From Solibacillus ferritrahens (GTDB lineage: Bacteria > Bacillota > Bacilli > Bacillales_A > Planococcaceae), in assembly GCF_037027585.1 (NCBI RefSeq), contig NZ_JAXCLE010000018.1, forward strand, positions 1-64,000: a DNA stretch of 64,000 bases. The letters run 5' to 3'. The notes under the pieces were generated by a model. It was not told the origin of the DNA. It ran no database searches and was given only the letters and a program-made list of their open reading frames with translations. Position numbers and translations under genes: made by a program. Shown in pieces: positions 25,361 through 33,418 of the stretch (positions within the stretch are counted from its first letter, which is position 1; every line of letters starts with the position of its first letter).

Positions 25361-26689
25361 ATGAACAAACAAAAGATAAATATAAAAGAATTAATAAAGC
25401 AATTTCCACTTATTGAAAAGCTACAGACAGAACAGTATGTATTTTGGGAAAATGAAAAATTGACAGCTGAAAAACTAGAAAATCCAAGCATTACTATGGA
25501 AATGATACTTGATGCGGAAAAGAGACTCCAACGCTTCTCTTCTTATATAAAAGCTGCTTTTCCAATAACAAAGTTTACAAATGGTATTATTGAATCCGAA
25601 CTAAAAGAAATTGTAGCGATGAAAAAACTCATTGAAGGTCGACGTGGCTTTAATATACCGGGCACATTATATTTGAAGTGTGATCATGCTTTGCCGATAG
25701 CCGGTTCGATTAAAGCGCGCGGTGGCATATATGAAGTGCTGAGCCATGCTGAAAACCTCGCATTAGAAGCCGGTCTCATTACAGAAGTTGAAAATTATGA
25801 AAAGTTCCATAGTGAAGAGTTCCGCCAATTCTTTAGCCGTTATAAAATTGCGGTTGGGTCTACGGGTAATTTAGGGTTAAGTATAGGCATTATCAGTGCT
25901 AAGCTCGGTTTTCAGGTAACGGTGCATATGTCTAGCGAGGCGAAAGTATGGAAAAAAGAACTGCTAAGAGAAAAAGGCGTTGAAGTAATCGAGTATGAAT
26001 CGGATTATACGTCAGCTGTTGAAAACGGCCGCAAAGCTGCGGAGCAAGATGAAACTTGCCACTTTATAGATGATGAAAACTCGATGGATTTATTTTTAGG
26101 CTATGCCGTAGCAGGCCTACGTCTGGAAGAACAACTTCAACAGGCGAAAATTAAAGTGGACGCAAATCATCCGTTATTCATTTATTTACCTTGTGGAGTC
26201 GGAGGAGCTCCGGGAGGGATTGCGTATTCTCTCAAGCAAATTTATGGGGATTATGTTCACATTTTCTTCGCAGAGCCCTTTGCGTCTCCGAGTATGCTTT
26301 TAGGGATGATGACGAGTCTGCATGACAACATCAGTGTGAACGATATCGGTTTAACAAATCAAACTGAAGCTGACGGTTTGGCGGTAGGTCGTCCTTCACG
26401 GTTTGTCGGGACATTGATGGAATCCGTAATTAGTGGATGCTATACTGTAGATGATAGCTTTTTATTTAGAAGTTTAAAAGGTATGTTTGAAACGGAAAAC
26501 ATATTTATGGAGCCATCAGCGCATGCAGGTGTTTATGGACCGATTGAATTGATGATGCAAGGTACATCGTATATTGAAAAGCATGGGCTGAAAGATAAAA
26601 TGGAAAATGCAACACATATTATTTGGTCAACCGGCGGGGATTTGGTGCCTGAAGAATCACGCCAGCATTATTTACAAACAGAGATATAG
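25361..26689 (+). CDS. dsdA: D-serine ammonia-lyase
   Basis: A 442-residue PLP enzyme that converts D-serine to pyruvate and ammonia. Visible: the PLP-lysine region AGSIKARGGIYEVL, the substrate loop GSTGNLGLSIG, and the phosphate-binding glycine-rich loop PCGVGGAPGG, all characteristic of DsdA. Size is normal. ATG 25361 follows GGGAGG. Partner genes are the DUF188 protein before it and a small membrane protein after it. Confidence 0.93.
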   Translation: MNKQKINIKELIKQFPLIEKLQTEQYVFWENEKLTAEKLENPSITMEMILDAEKRLQRFSSYIKAAFPITKFTNGIIESELKEIVAMKKLIEGRRGFNIPGTLYLKCDHALPIAGSIKARGGIYEVLSHAENLALEAGLITEVENYEKFHSEEFRQFFSRYKIAVGSTGNLGLSIGIISAKLGFQVTVHMSSEAKVWKKELLREKGVEVIEYESDYTSAVENGRKAAEQDETCHFIDDENSMDLFLGYAVAGLRLEEQLQQAKIKVDANHPLFIYLPCGVGGAPGGIAYSLKQIYGDYVHIFFAEPFASPSMLLGMMTSLHDNISVNDIGLTNQTEADGLAVGRPSRFVGTLMESVISGCYTVDDSFLFRSLKGMFETENIFMEPSAHAGVYGPIELMMQGTSYIEKHGLKDKMENATHIIWSTGGDLVPEESRQHYLQTEI

Positions 26690-26703
26690 AGGGGAAGTAG
26701 CTT

Positions 26704-27054
26704 GTGCTAATTGTAGTAGTCATCGCAGCATTTATAGGAGCAGGTTTGCTGGATTTAAATTTACGTAAAAAATTCAATATCGAAAAAAATGAGAAATTTA
26801 TGGATCAGTACGTAGGTATTTGGCATTTCCTGTTAGAAATCGTACTTTGCTTCTTATTTTTATCATTCGTTACAGTGAACTTATTTGATCAAAATACGCT
26901 ATATGCTCTATTATTTGCATTTATTATGGTGTTATTTATTGTTCGTGGTTTGTTGGAGTTTTGGTTTAGAAGAGAAAAGGGTCGACATATTATTTCATTC
27001 ACATATGTTGGACTTTGTGCAATAATCAGTGTTGCAATTTCAATAATTTTGTAA
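26704..27054 (+). CDS. DUF4181-like small membrane protein
   Basis: A 116-residue protein with about four membrane helices (residues 1-18, 42-62, 68-86, 96-116) separated by short charged loops; NLRKKFNIEKNEKF follows the first helix. It resembles DUF4181 proteins of Bacillota by layout. GTG start at 26704 behind GGGGAAG, 14 bp after dsdA. No function known. Confidence 0.7.
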   Translation: MLIVVVIAAFIGAGLLDLNLRKKFNIEKNEKFMDQYVGIWHFLLEIVLCFLFLSFVTVNLFDQNTLYALLFAFIMVLFIVRGLLEFWFRREKGRHIISFTYVGLCAIISVAISIIL

Positions 27055-27056
27055 AA

Positions 27057-27098
27057 AAGAAGTGTGGCGAAAGTTATAACTTTCACCGCACTTCTTTT
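27057..27098. terminator. Bidirectional terminator between DUF4181 gene and the isoprenoid synthase gene
   Basis: AGAAGTG-(T)GGCGAAAGT-TATA-ACTTTCACCG-CACTTCT long stem flanked by A run and T run, overlapping the stop of the minus-strand gene. Confidence 0.88.
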
Positions 27099-27919
27099 TA
27101 GTCTGCCTGTACTTCTTCTACCGTTGCTTCAACTTCTGCACGTGACATTTTATCGCGTCCTTCTCTCATCGCTTGTAATGTTTTGTGCGCTAATGCTAAA
27201 GGTAGTTTACAAAATAGTTTAATTGAACGCTTGTCTAAATCTTTCATATATAGGTCAGCTTTTGCCAAGTTTTCTTCTGCATAGGCAAATAGTTCAGAGC
27301 GTGTCCAGTCATCTGGAACGAAACTCACACCACGTTCGTCTAAATCTTCTTGCTCATTACGTAAAATATTAACTGCCTGAAGTCCTCGACCATAGCCAAT
27401 TGCCAGCTCGCGGTCTGTTTTAGTACCTGCACTCCATTCCCACAACTCTGAAAGCATGACACCTACTAATCCTGCCACGTAATACGTATAGTCATCTAAA
27501 TCTTCTTTCGTATGTACTTGCCAGTTGGTTAGTGCCCATTTCGCCATACCTTCAGCCATTTCACTCGTTGCAGAAGTTACAATCGACAATGCACCTTGTG
27601 GACATACTTGTAGCCAATCTGCTAAACGGATTGTCACTTCAGGCATTTTTTCCTTTACAGGATCCAATGCTTCTAAATAAGCATTGTTATCGAAAGAGGG
27701 TGCCTTTAATAGGTCTGCAACCTTTAAAAGTGTTGCATTTTTTACTTCATTTGATACTTCTTCATGATCTTCAATCTCGTCAATGGCACGCATAGCTAAG
27801 TATGCAGCTGCTACCGTTAGTTTTAATTCTTTTTCTAAAAAGGTAATGGGGATATAAAATGTACGGCTCGTCTCTTTTAGAACGCGCATCGCATCTTTTT
27901 GTAATTGTTTCGTTGTCAT
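27098..27919 (-). CDS. Squalene/phytoene synthase family protein
   Basis: A 273-residue all-helical isoprenoid synthase of the SQS_PSY family (head-to-head prenyl condensation). The first Asp-rich region is LAMRAIDEIEDHE and the second is NILRNEQEDLDERG; the second normally reads NILRDxxEDxxRGR, so an Asp-to-Asn change is present in it. Product (for example dehydrosqualene or squalene) unknown; no desaturase or other carotenoid gene is near. Open frame extends 85 codons further upstream, but that part runs through repeat array C; ATG 27919 behind GGAGG is the real start. Confidence 0.82.
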   Translation of the reverse strand: MTTKQLQKDAMRVLKETSRTFYIPITFLEKELKLTVAAAYLAMRAIDEIEDHEEVSNEVKNATLLKVADLLKAPSFDNNAYLEALDPVKEKMPEVTIRLADWLQVCPQGALSIVTSATSEMAEGMAKWALTNWQVHTKEDLDDYTYYVAGLVGVMLSELWEWSAGTKTDRELAIGYGRGLQAVNILRNEQEDLDERGVSFVPDDWTRSELFAYAEENLAKADLYMKDLDKRSIKLFCKLPLALAHKTLQAMREGRDKMSRAEVEATVEEVQAD

Positions 27920-27987
27920 AAGGAAGACATCCTCCAATCTAAATTGCATCCACCTCTTATCGTAACGCAAATTTGTAAAAAGGGAAA

Positions 27988-28120
27988 ATAAAAGTTCTGT
28001 CTCAAAATAGAACATGAGCATGCAATTAGAAAGTTTTAGCTTAAAAGTATAACGGGGGCGGTGGAAAGTAGAAAGTGCCCGGATAAAAGTAGAACGCTCC
28101 ACCTGAAAAGTAGAAAGTTC
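27988..28120 (+). repeat. Seven-unit TAGAA-type array (copy C)
   Basis: Repeated words of the form AAAGTAGAAAG, with variants ATAGAACA, TTAGAAAG and GTATAACG. The T of TAGAA (or its variant) falls at 27989, 28008, 28027, 28048, 28069, 28090 and 28111, so the spacings are 19, 19, 21, 21, 21 and 21 bp. Between the words the sequence changes from unit to unit. The period matches arrays A and B but the flank of the core and the order of spacings differ. It fills the space upstream of the squalene/phytoene synthase-like gene. Confidence 0.7.
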
Positions 28121-28130
28121 CACCCCGAAC

Positions 28131-28472
28131 TCACATACTTGAAATGAATTTCGCAAACATATAAAAACTCCCATTAATAAAGCAGATTATTAAAGCTGAA
28201 AATGCATATGCCTTATTATTTTTAAATTCATACAAAAAGGCAATAAAACCTAAAATCAATATTCCTATCCAGCTAATCCCCCACATTACATTTGCTAACC
28301 TATCAGGGAAAAGTGTGAAAACACCTGTAAGAAAACTGGTCCAAATAGCAACGGTTAACCCAAATAAAATGTAACTTAATTTAGATGGCTTTCCTGAATC
28401 ACTCCCCCAAATATAAAGAGCAACGACAAGAAACATGCAGAGGATAGCAACTATTAGAAACAGAATTGACAA
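28131..28472 (-). CDS. Small four-helix membrane protein
   Basis: A 113-residue protein made almost wholly of four membrane segments (residues 1-22, 32-54, 62-84, 90-110) with a short SDSGKPSK loop. The start is TTG 28472 behind AAGGAGTG. No family recognised. It precedes array C and the isoprenoid synthase on the same strand. Confidence 0.6.
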   Translation of the reverse strand: MSILFLIVAILCMFLVVALYIWGSDSGKPSKLSYILFGLTVAIWTSFLTGVFTLFPDRLANVMWGISWIGILILGFIAFLYEFKNNKAYAFSALIICFINGSFYMFAKFISSM

Positions 28473-28559
28473 TAAAACACTCCTTATAAAAAATATTTTT
28501 TAGTATGACGCATTTATTAGAAAATAGTTCAAAAAAATTATTGTCTGTATAAATTTCCC

Positions 28560-28589
28560 TTGAAAACGACAACCTTGTCACTTTATAAT
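28560..28589 (+). promoter_or_regulatory. Promoter of the MFS-TetR fusion gene
   Basis: TTGAAA (28560-28565), 18-bp spacer, TATAAT (28584-28589). It is embedded in the large palindrome at 28563-28609: one arm fills the spacer and the other follows the -10. Confidence 0.8.
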
Positions 28590-28609
28590 AATGACAAGGT
28601 TGTCGTTTT
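28563..28609. promoter_or_regulatory. Large perfect palindrome, TetR-type double operator
   Basis: AAAACGACAACCTTGTCA at 28563-28580 and its exact reverse complement at 28592-28609, separated by 11 bp that hold the -10 TATAAT. Each arm itself contains a palindrome, GACAA-CC-TTGTC, the usual shape of a TetR-dimer site. A dimer on either arm would block RNA polymerase. Confidence 0.8.
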
Positions 28610-28637
28610 TAATTTTCCACTAAGGGATGGGGGAATA

Positions 28638-30521
28638 ATGGTGAATACTGTTTCTGTTTCAAATCATCTGTATAAAAATAAGGCTTTTTTGTTTTTAATC
28701 GCTTCACAAATTGTTTCAGCTATTGGTAACTGGCTAGATCTTTTAGCTATTATGACTTTAGTTGCTGTAAAGTGGAATGCTTCACCTTTGGCAGTTTCCG
28801 GTGTCATGTTAGTGTTTGTAGGTCCTATGGTATTGTTTGGTCCCATTAGCGGAGTATTAAGCGATCGTTTTGAAAGACGTTCCATAATGGTTCTGTCGGA
28901 TTTAGTGTGTGTCATACTTGTGCTAGGGGTAGCATTTTCAACAGAGTTATGGCAGGTATACGTACTGTTATTTTTAAAAAGTTCGTTTGTAGCATTATTT
29001 ATTCCAGCAAAAAATGGTAAGTTAAAAGAAATTATAAAAGATGACCATATTCAAGCGGCAATGGGAATCAGCGCAATGATAGATAATGGAGCAAAAATTA
29101 TTGGCCCTGTACTTAGCGGAATGGTTGTCGCAACACTAGGTGTCCAATTGGCATTTTATATAGATGCGTTTACGTTTGTTTTGTCTGCACTTTTATTACT
29201 CGGTGTTCCAAAGCAAAACCGAAACGCTGTTTTAAAAGTAAATGCACAAAAAAAGTTGAATATCTTCTCTAATTTACTAGTAGAGCTTAAAGAAGGATTT
29301 ATTTTCTTAAAAAGTATTCCTGTTATTTTAATAAGCTTGTTGATAAGTACATTATTGCTTCTCGTTTTACAAGTTGCCGATACACAATTTATGGTTCTAT
29401 TACGGGGAATTTTTCAGGATCCTGTCACTGTGGCAGGATATAGTATGGCAGCAAGCGGGGTCGGGATGTTTATCGCATCAGCCATCTTTACAAAAAAACA
29501 TATTAAATCAACGCTGAATTATATGTTTTTTGGAGCATTTGGGCTTGGTATTTCACTGATTGCGGTTGCGGTTATGGTCCACCTTTCCACAATCGTTCTT
29601 GCCATTGTATATCCGATGTTATTTTTTCTAGCGGGCTTCTCTTTTGGATCGGCGATTATACCTTTAAATATCGTTGCTCAAAAAAGTACTCCCGTTGAAA
29701 AAACTGGCCGCATATTCGGATTGATCAATAGCATGACGACGCTTGGCACTTTAATCGGAATGGTTTTGGGGGGGATTCTTTCCGAACTGTTTGGTGTGGT
29801 TACGACGTTTATTGTGTCAGGTGTTTCGTTAATAGTAGTGAGTTTGTTAACAATCATTATTAAATTTCTCATGAAAGAAGGAAATATAATGTCACCGAAA
29901 GTATCTGAACAATATAAAGAAAATCGTAAACAGGAAATTCTAAAAGCTGCAGAAGCAGTATTCTGTCAAAAAGGATTTGAACCGACAACAATGAAGGATA
30001 TTGTTGAAGTATCAGGGATGAGCCGAGGTGGAGTATATCAATATTTCTCCAGTACAGAAGAAATGCTCAAGGGTATTCTGGCAGAAAGAGATGAACAGTT
30101 TGAAGAAAAAATTCACCATTATATCGAAAGTGATCAACCCGTTTGGGAGACTCTAGAGTCTATATTAGAGGCATATAAAAAAGATTCATTCCATAAAATA
30201 AGTGCCGTTACCTATGAGTATTTTGTAACTGGATGGCGTAGTGATGGGATGGAGAGGATTCCATATTTATTAACCCGTTTCAATCGCGGAAGGGAAAATT
30301 ACATTAAAGTGCTTGAGAAAGGGGTAGAGGCAGGGGAATTTCGTCCGTTACAGCCGCTAAGTACAATTGCTACGTTTTTGATTAATGTTACGGATGGGAT
30401 TTTACTGGAAACACACCTAGCTGGAAAAGAGGAAGCAGATACAGAAGGCCAGCTAGATGCTTTAAAACTATATCTTAAAACAGTGCTGCAAATAAATGAA
30501 CAAGGTGTAAGTATGATATGA
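28638..30521 (+). CDS. MFS transporter fused to a TetR regulator
   Basis: A single 627-residue open frame. Residues 1-415 are a 12-helix MFS permease of the EntS/MFS_3 type (loop motif SGVLSDRFERRSIMVLSD, the A motif). Residues from about 418 are a complete TetR/AcrR protein: ILKAAEAVFCQKGFEPTTMK, the HTH GMSRGGVYQYFSS, and a helical ligand domain of about 130 residues. The fusion point is SLLTIIIKFLMKEGNI/MSPKV. An internal ATG at 29889 preceded by GAAGGAAATATA could also make TetR alone. Start ATG 28638 behind GGGGGAATA; an ORF start at 28560 is inside the promoter and is not real. The palindrome in the promoter predicts autorepression. Confidence 0.85.
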   Translation: MVNTVSVSNHLYKNKAFLFLIASQIVSAIGNWLDLLAIMTLVAVKWNASPLAVSGVMLVFVGPMVLFGPISGVLSDRFERRSIMVLSDLVCVILVLGVAFSTELWQVYVLLFLKSSFVALFIPAKNGKLKEIIKDDHIQAAMGISAMIDNGAKIIGPVLSGMVVATLGVQLAFYIDAFTFVLSALLLLGVPKQNRNAVLKVNAQKKLNIFSNLLVELKEGFIFLKSIPVILISLLISTLLLLVLQVADTQFMVLLRGIFQDPVTVAGYSMAASGVGMFIASAIFTKKHIKSTLNYMFFGAFGLGISLIAVAVMVHLSTIVLAIVYPMLFFLAGFSFGSAIIPLNIVAQKSTPVEKTGRIFGLINSMTTLGTLIGMVLGGILSELFGVVTTFIVSGVSLIVVSLLTIIIKFLMKEGNIMSPKVSEQYKENRKQEILKAAEAVFCQKGFEPTTMKDIVEVSGMSRGGVYQYFSSTEEMLKGILAERDEQFEEKIHHYIESDQPVWETLESILEAYKKDSFHKISAVTYEYFVTGWRSDGMERIPYLLTRFNRGRENYIKVLEKGVEAGEFRPLQPLSTIATFLINVTDGILLETHLAGKEEADTEGQLDALKLYLKTVLQINEQGVSMI

Positions 30522-30525
30522 AACA

Positions 30526-30562
30526 AAAAACGGAAACGCTAATAGTGCAGCGTTTCCGTCGA
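30526..30562. terminator. Terminator between the MFS-TetR and Nudix genes
   Basis: ACGGAAACGCT...AGCGTTTCCGT hairpin; the minus strand has a T run (from AACAAAAAA), so it ends the Nudix gene best and may also serve the fusion gene. Confidence 0.75.
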
Positions 30563-30570
30563 CTTTACTC

Positions 30571-31014
30571 TTATGAAATATATCCAATCTTTTTGAGAAA
30601 GATTTTAGAAATGTAATTCAATTGGGGCAGGTTATCTAAAGGGAAATATTGCAGCGCCTTCGTTTCATCTTTTTCCTTAAGGTTCCCAGTAATTTTTATT
30701 GCTTCATATATAGCGGTTGCATTATAAATTTCATCGCCATTTGGGTATTTATAATAGGTTTCTTTTCCGGAGGCTATGCCAATTAATTTCAATTCCTCGG
30801 CGTTTAAACCAGTCTCTTCATGTAATTCTTTTTGGGCAGTTTCTTCAAAGCTGTCACCAAGCTCCATCCCACCACCCGGAAGACCCCAATCATTAGTATC
30901 TTCCCGTAATTGCAACAATAGCTCATTGTTATCATTCAAAATAATCACGGCGGATCCAGGTGCGATGATAGGTCTTTCTCCAATATATTGTCGTAAAGTT
31001 TCAATGTAATCCAT
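30571..31014 (-). CDS. Nudix hydrolase
   Basis: A 147-residue Nudix-fold pyrophosphohydrolase. The Nudix box starts GGGMELGDSFEETAQKELHE and continues ETGL, matching GX5EX7REUXEEXGU except that the Arg before the EL is Lys. The N-terminus (YIETLRQYIGERPIIAPGSA) is of the type seen in many Bacillota Nudix proteins. The substrate is an unidentified nucleoside diphosphate derivative. ATG 31014 follows AAGGAGTG. Monocistronic. Confidence 0.88.
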   Translation of the reverse strand: MDYIETLRQYIGERPIIAPGSAVIILNDNNELLLQLREDTNDWGLPGGGMELGDSFEETAQKELHEETGLNAEELKLIGIASGKETYYKYPNGDEIYNATAIYEAIKITGNLKEKDETKALQYFPLDNLPQLNYISKIFLKKIGYIS

Positions 31015-31168
31015 AGTAGTTTCACACTCCTTTATCGCAATTAACTAAATACTAACACATATTTAGTATTGGTAAGTAATGATATATGTTAAATTTGTTT
31101 AAATAGGTATTTTAAGTTTTTTCAGGAAATACTTAGAATTTTAAAGATTGAAAGAAGGAGCTATACAG

Positions 31169-31609
31169 ATGAATAAGATTGATACATATTGGCAGCAGTA
31201 TTGTGAGTTGGAAGGTTTATCAAATATACGTTATACGGAAGCATTTCAATTCGGTGAGAAGGCGGATTGGTTGGCGAGCCTCGTTGTTACAGGCACTAAA
31301 ACGGCAACTTGTTCAAGCTATCCGTTGTATGAATTAGAAGGAGATCCTTTACCAAAAGTGGGCGACTATCAAATTGTATTAAATAGTCAGGATGAGCCGG
31401 TTGCCATTATAAAAACCTATTCCATAGAAATTTATCCATTCAATGAAGTGCCTGTTGATTTCGCGTTAGCTGAAGGGGAAGGAACGTATGACGAGTGGAA
31501 GGAGGCACATATCGCATTCTTTGGTCGACTACTGCCTGAATATGATTTGGTATTTTCTGAAGAGATGCTTACTGTTTGTGACAGGTTTGAAAAAGTATAT
31601 CCAAAATAA
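31169..31609 (+). CDS. ASCH domain protein
   Basis: A 146-residue ASCH-fold protein. Characteristic: AFQFGEKADWLASLVVTGTKTATCS (GxKxxT motif GTKTAT), PKVGDYQIVLN, and the C-terminal FAxxEGEGTYDEWKEAHIAFF. ASCH proteins bind RNA or modified nucleosides; some relatives hydrolyse N4-acetylcytidine. ATG 31169 after AAGGAG. Monocistronic with a terminator after it. Confidence 0.88.
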   Translation: MNKIDTYWQQYCELEGLSNIRYTEAFQFGEKADWLASLVVTGTKTATCSSYPLYELEGDPLPKVGDYQIVLNSQDEPVAIIKTYSIEIYPFNEVPVDFALAEGEGTYDEWKEAHIAFFGRLLPEYDLVFSEEMLTVCDRFEKVYPK

Positions 31610-31615
31610 AGATTG

Positions 31616-31653
31616 GCAAGTATTTCGTATATACGGAGTACTTGCTTTTTTTT
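31616..31653 (+). terminator. Intrinsic terminator after the ASCH gene
   Basis: GCAAGTA...TACTTGC outer stem with an inner CGTATATACG, followed by eight T residues. Confidence 0.85.
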
Positions 31654-32160
31654 GTCGAAAATAAAGTACCCAAAAATCAGAGTATAAAAAAACTTTTGGA
31701 TGCACATAGGATTAGTTCTAAAATTCTATTCAATTGATAGTTTTAAAATGAGTAATTGTACTGATAGTCATGTTATGTAGAATTAAATTAGAACTATGGA
31801 AAAACATCTGATTACGTTATTTGCCACCGTTATTTTCCCTCAAATTCCTCCAAATATCCGTTATGCAACATTTCGTTAAACCACCGTAAATATTATATTG
31901 AAATTTTTATTTAATCTTTTAAATGTTATTCAATCAATAATAAAAATGGGAGGAGAAGAGGATTTATTATTTAGGGATATTACCTTATTTAGAATATTTT
32001 AACCTAAATTTATATATATAAGTTAAGAGTACTTTTAAATATTAACTTCGTAGGTTGTAATGTTTTTTGTTATGCAACATATAGTGATTTTGGAGTAAAG
32101 GGCACATGCATTTTTTACAGAAGGTGATATAAAGGAAGCTTCAAAAACCAATTAAACTTG
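31654..32160 (+). promoter_or_regulatory. Long AT-rich upstream region of the catabolic cluster
   Basis: About 500 bp without a gene, immediately before the first thiolase. The exact 12-mer GTTATGCAACAT occurs twice, at 31860-31871 and 32069-32080, 209 bp apart in the same orientation. This length and the repeated word suggest a control region, for example with activator sites. No convincing sigma-A or sigma-54 promoter could be picked out by eye. Confidence 0.35.
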
Positions 32161-32176
32161 AAGGGGGAATGTGAGT

Positions 32177-33295
32177 ATGAGAGAAGCGGTAATCGTTGCA
32201 GCAACGCGAACAGCAGTAGGGAGAAGAAATGGAGCATTAGCCGAGGTACGGGCAGATGATTTAGCTGCTGATGTACTGGAGGATATAGTAAAGCGAGCAG
32301 GAATTGAAAAGGCGCTAGTAGAGGATATTATTTTTGGATGTGTTACACAAACGCTCGAACAAGGTGGAAATATTGCACGTATTGCGGGATTGATGGCAGG
32401 TTTTCCAATTGAGGTGCCAGGTGTGACGATTGACCGGCAATGCGGATCTAGTCTACAGGCGGTACACTTTGCTGCACAGGCAATATTGGCAGGAGATATG
32501 GATATTGTGATTGCAGGTGGTATTGAAAGCATGAGTCGTGTTCCTATGGGGTCGAATATGCAGGGGACGCGAAAAAGTGAGCGCATTAAAAAGTACGAGC
32601 TAATTAATCAAGGGTTATCTGCAGAGCGTATTGCCGAACAATGGGGTTTAACGGAACAGGAAATTAACGAATATTCTGTGCTCAGCCAAGAGCGAGCAAT
32701 CAATGCGATTGAAGCAGGTTACTTTAAGGATGAGATCGTAGCGGTTGGAGAAGTGGATACAGATGAGGGACCGAGACCGGGAACAACAGTTGAGGTACTG
32801 CAAGGTTTGAAAAAGGTATTTAAAGAAAATGGATTAATTTCTGCAGGAACTTCTTCACAGATGAGCGATGGTGCTTCTGCTGTACTCATAATGTCCAGTG
32901 AAAAAGCTCAGGAGCTAGGCGTTAAGCCGATGGCGAAAATCATTGCGCGCACAGTTATAGGTTCCGATCCAACACTTATGCTAACGGGACCAATTGAAGC
33001 AACAAAACGTGTACTTGAAAAGGCTAATTTAACGATTGATGATATGGATACGTATGAAGTAAATGAAGCATTTGCACCTGTGCCGATTGTTTGGGCAAAG
33101 GAGCTTGGAGCGGATTTGGACAAATTAAATCCAGACGGCGGTGCGATTGCACTTGGTCATCCACTTGGCGCAACAGGGACAAAGCTATTAACTTCGATGC
33201 TTTATCGGATGGAGCGCAATAACCAACGCTATGGCTTACTTGCGATTTGCGAAGGAATGGGTATGGCGAATGCCACAATTATAGAAAAAATATAG
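32177..33295 (+). CDS. Thiolase (acetyl-CoA acyltransferase), first gene of the cluster
   Basis: A 372-residue thiolase, catalysing CoA-dependent cleavage of 3-ketoacyl-CoA (or the reverse). Catalytic residues are visible: nucleophilic Cys in DRQCGSS (about residue 88), NEAF, GHPLGATG with the active His, and Cys in AICEGMGMA. It is about 20 residues shorter than most, the missing segment lying between the first and second halves. ATG 32177 sits 9 bp after AAGGGGG; an in-frame GTG at 32171 is too close to it. It is separated by 123 bp from the next gene. Confidence 0.9.
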   Translation: MREAVIVAATRTAVGRRNGALAEVRADDLAADVLEDIVKRAGIEKALVEDIIFGCVTQTLEQGGNIARIAGLMAGFPIEVPGVTIDRQCGSSLQAVHFAAQAILAGDMDIVIAGGIESMSRVPMGSNMQGTRKSERIKKYELINQGLSAERIAEQWGLTEQEINEYSVLSQERAINAIEAGYFKDEIVAVGEVDTDEGPRPGTTVEVLQGLKKVFKENGLISAGTSSQMSDGASAVLIMSSEKAQELGVKPMAKIIARTVIGSDPTLMLTGPIEATKRVLEKANLTIDDMDTYEVNEAFAPVPIVWAKELGADLDKLNPDGGAIALGHPLGATGTKLLTSMLYRMERNNQRYGLLAICEGMGMANATIIEKI

Positions 33296-33365
33296 ATCAA
33301 AAGTATTAATAAAATTAGGAATAATATAAGAGTCAATTTCATAGTTAATAGAATATCCAGAAGTT

Positions 33366-33380
33366 ATGTAATCGCTTTCA
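33366..33380. promoter_or_regulatory. cre site (CcpA operator)
   Basis: ATGTAATCGCTTTCA matches the consensus WTGNAANCGNWNNCW at every position. It lies 38 bp before the acyl-CoA dehydrogenase start, in the 123-bp gap after the first thiolase. This predicts that glucose and other good carbon sources repress the cluster through CcpA. Confidence 0.65.
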
Positions 33381-33418
33381 AATAGATAAAACTATAAAAG
33401 ATAACATGAGGAGAGAGA

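Noticed and set aside
27920..28174. 85-codon N-terminal extension of the isoprenoid synthase frame
   Set aside because: It runs through array C (21-bp period gives an apparent seven-residue protein repeat STF...). ATG 27919 has the ribosome site and the family N-terminus.
28560..28637. Start of the MFS-TetR frame at 28560
   Set aside because: This is inside the promoter and palindromic operator; ATG 28638 has GGGGGAATA before it.
32050..32130. Sigma-54 promoter before the catabolic cluster
   Set aside because: GGGCAC is present near 32100 but there is no TTGC at the right distance.
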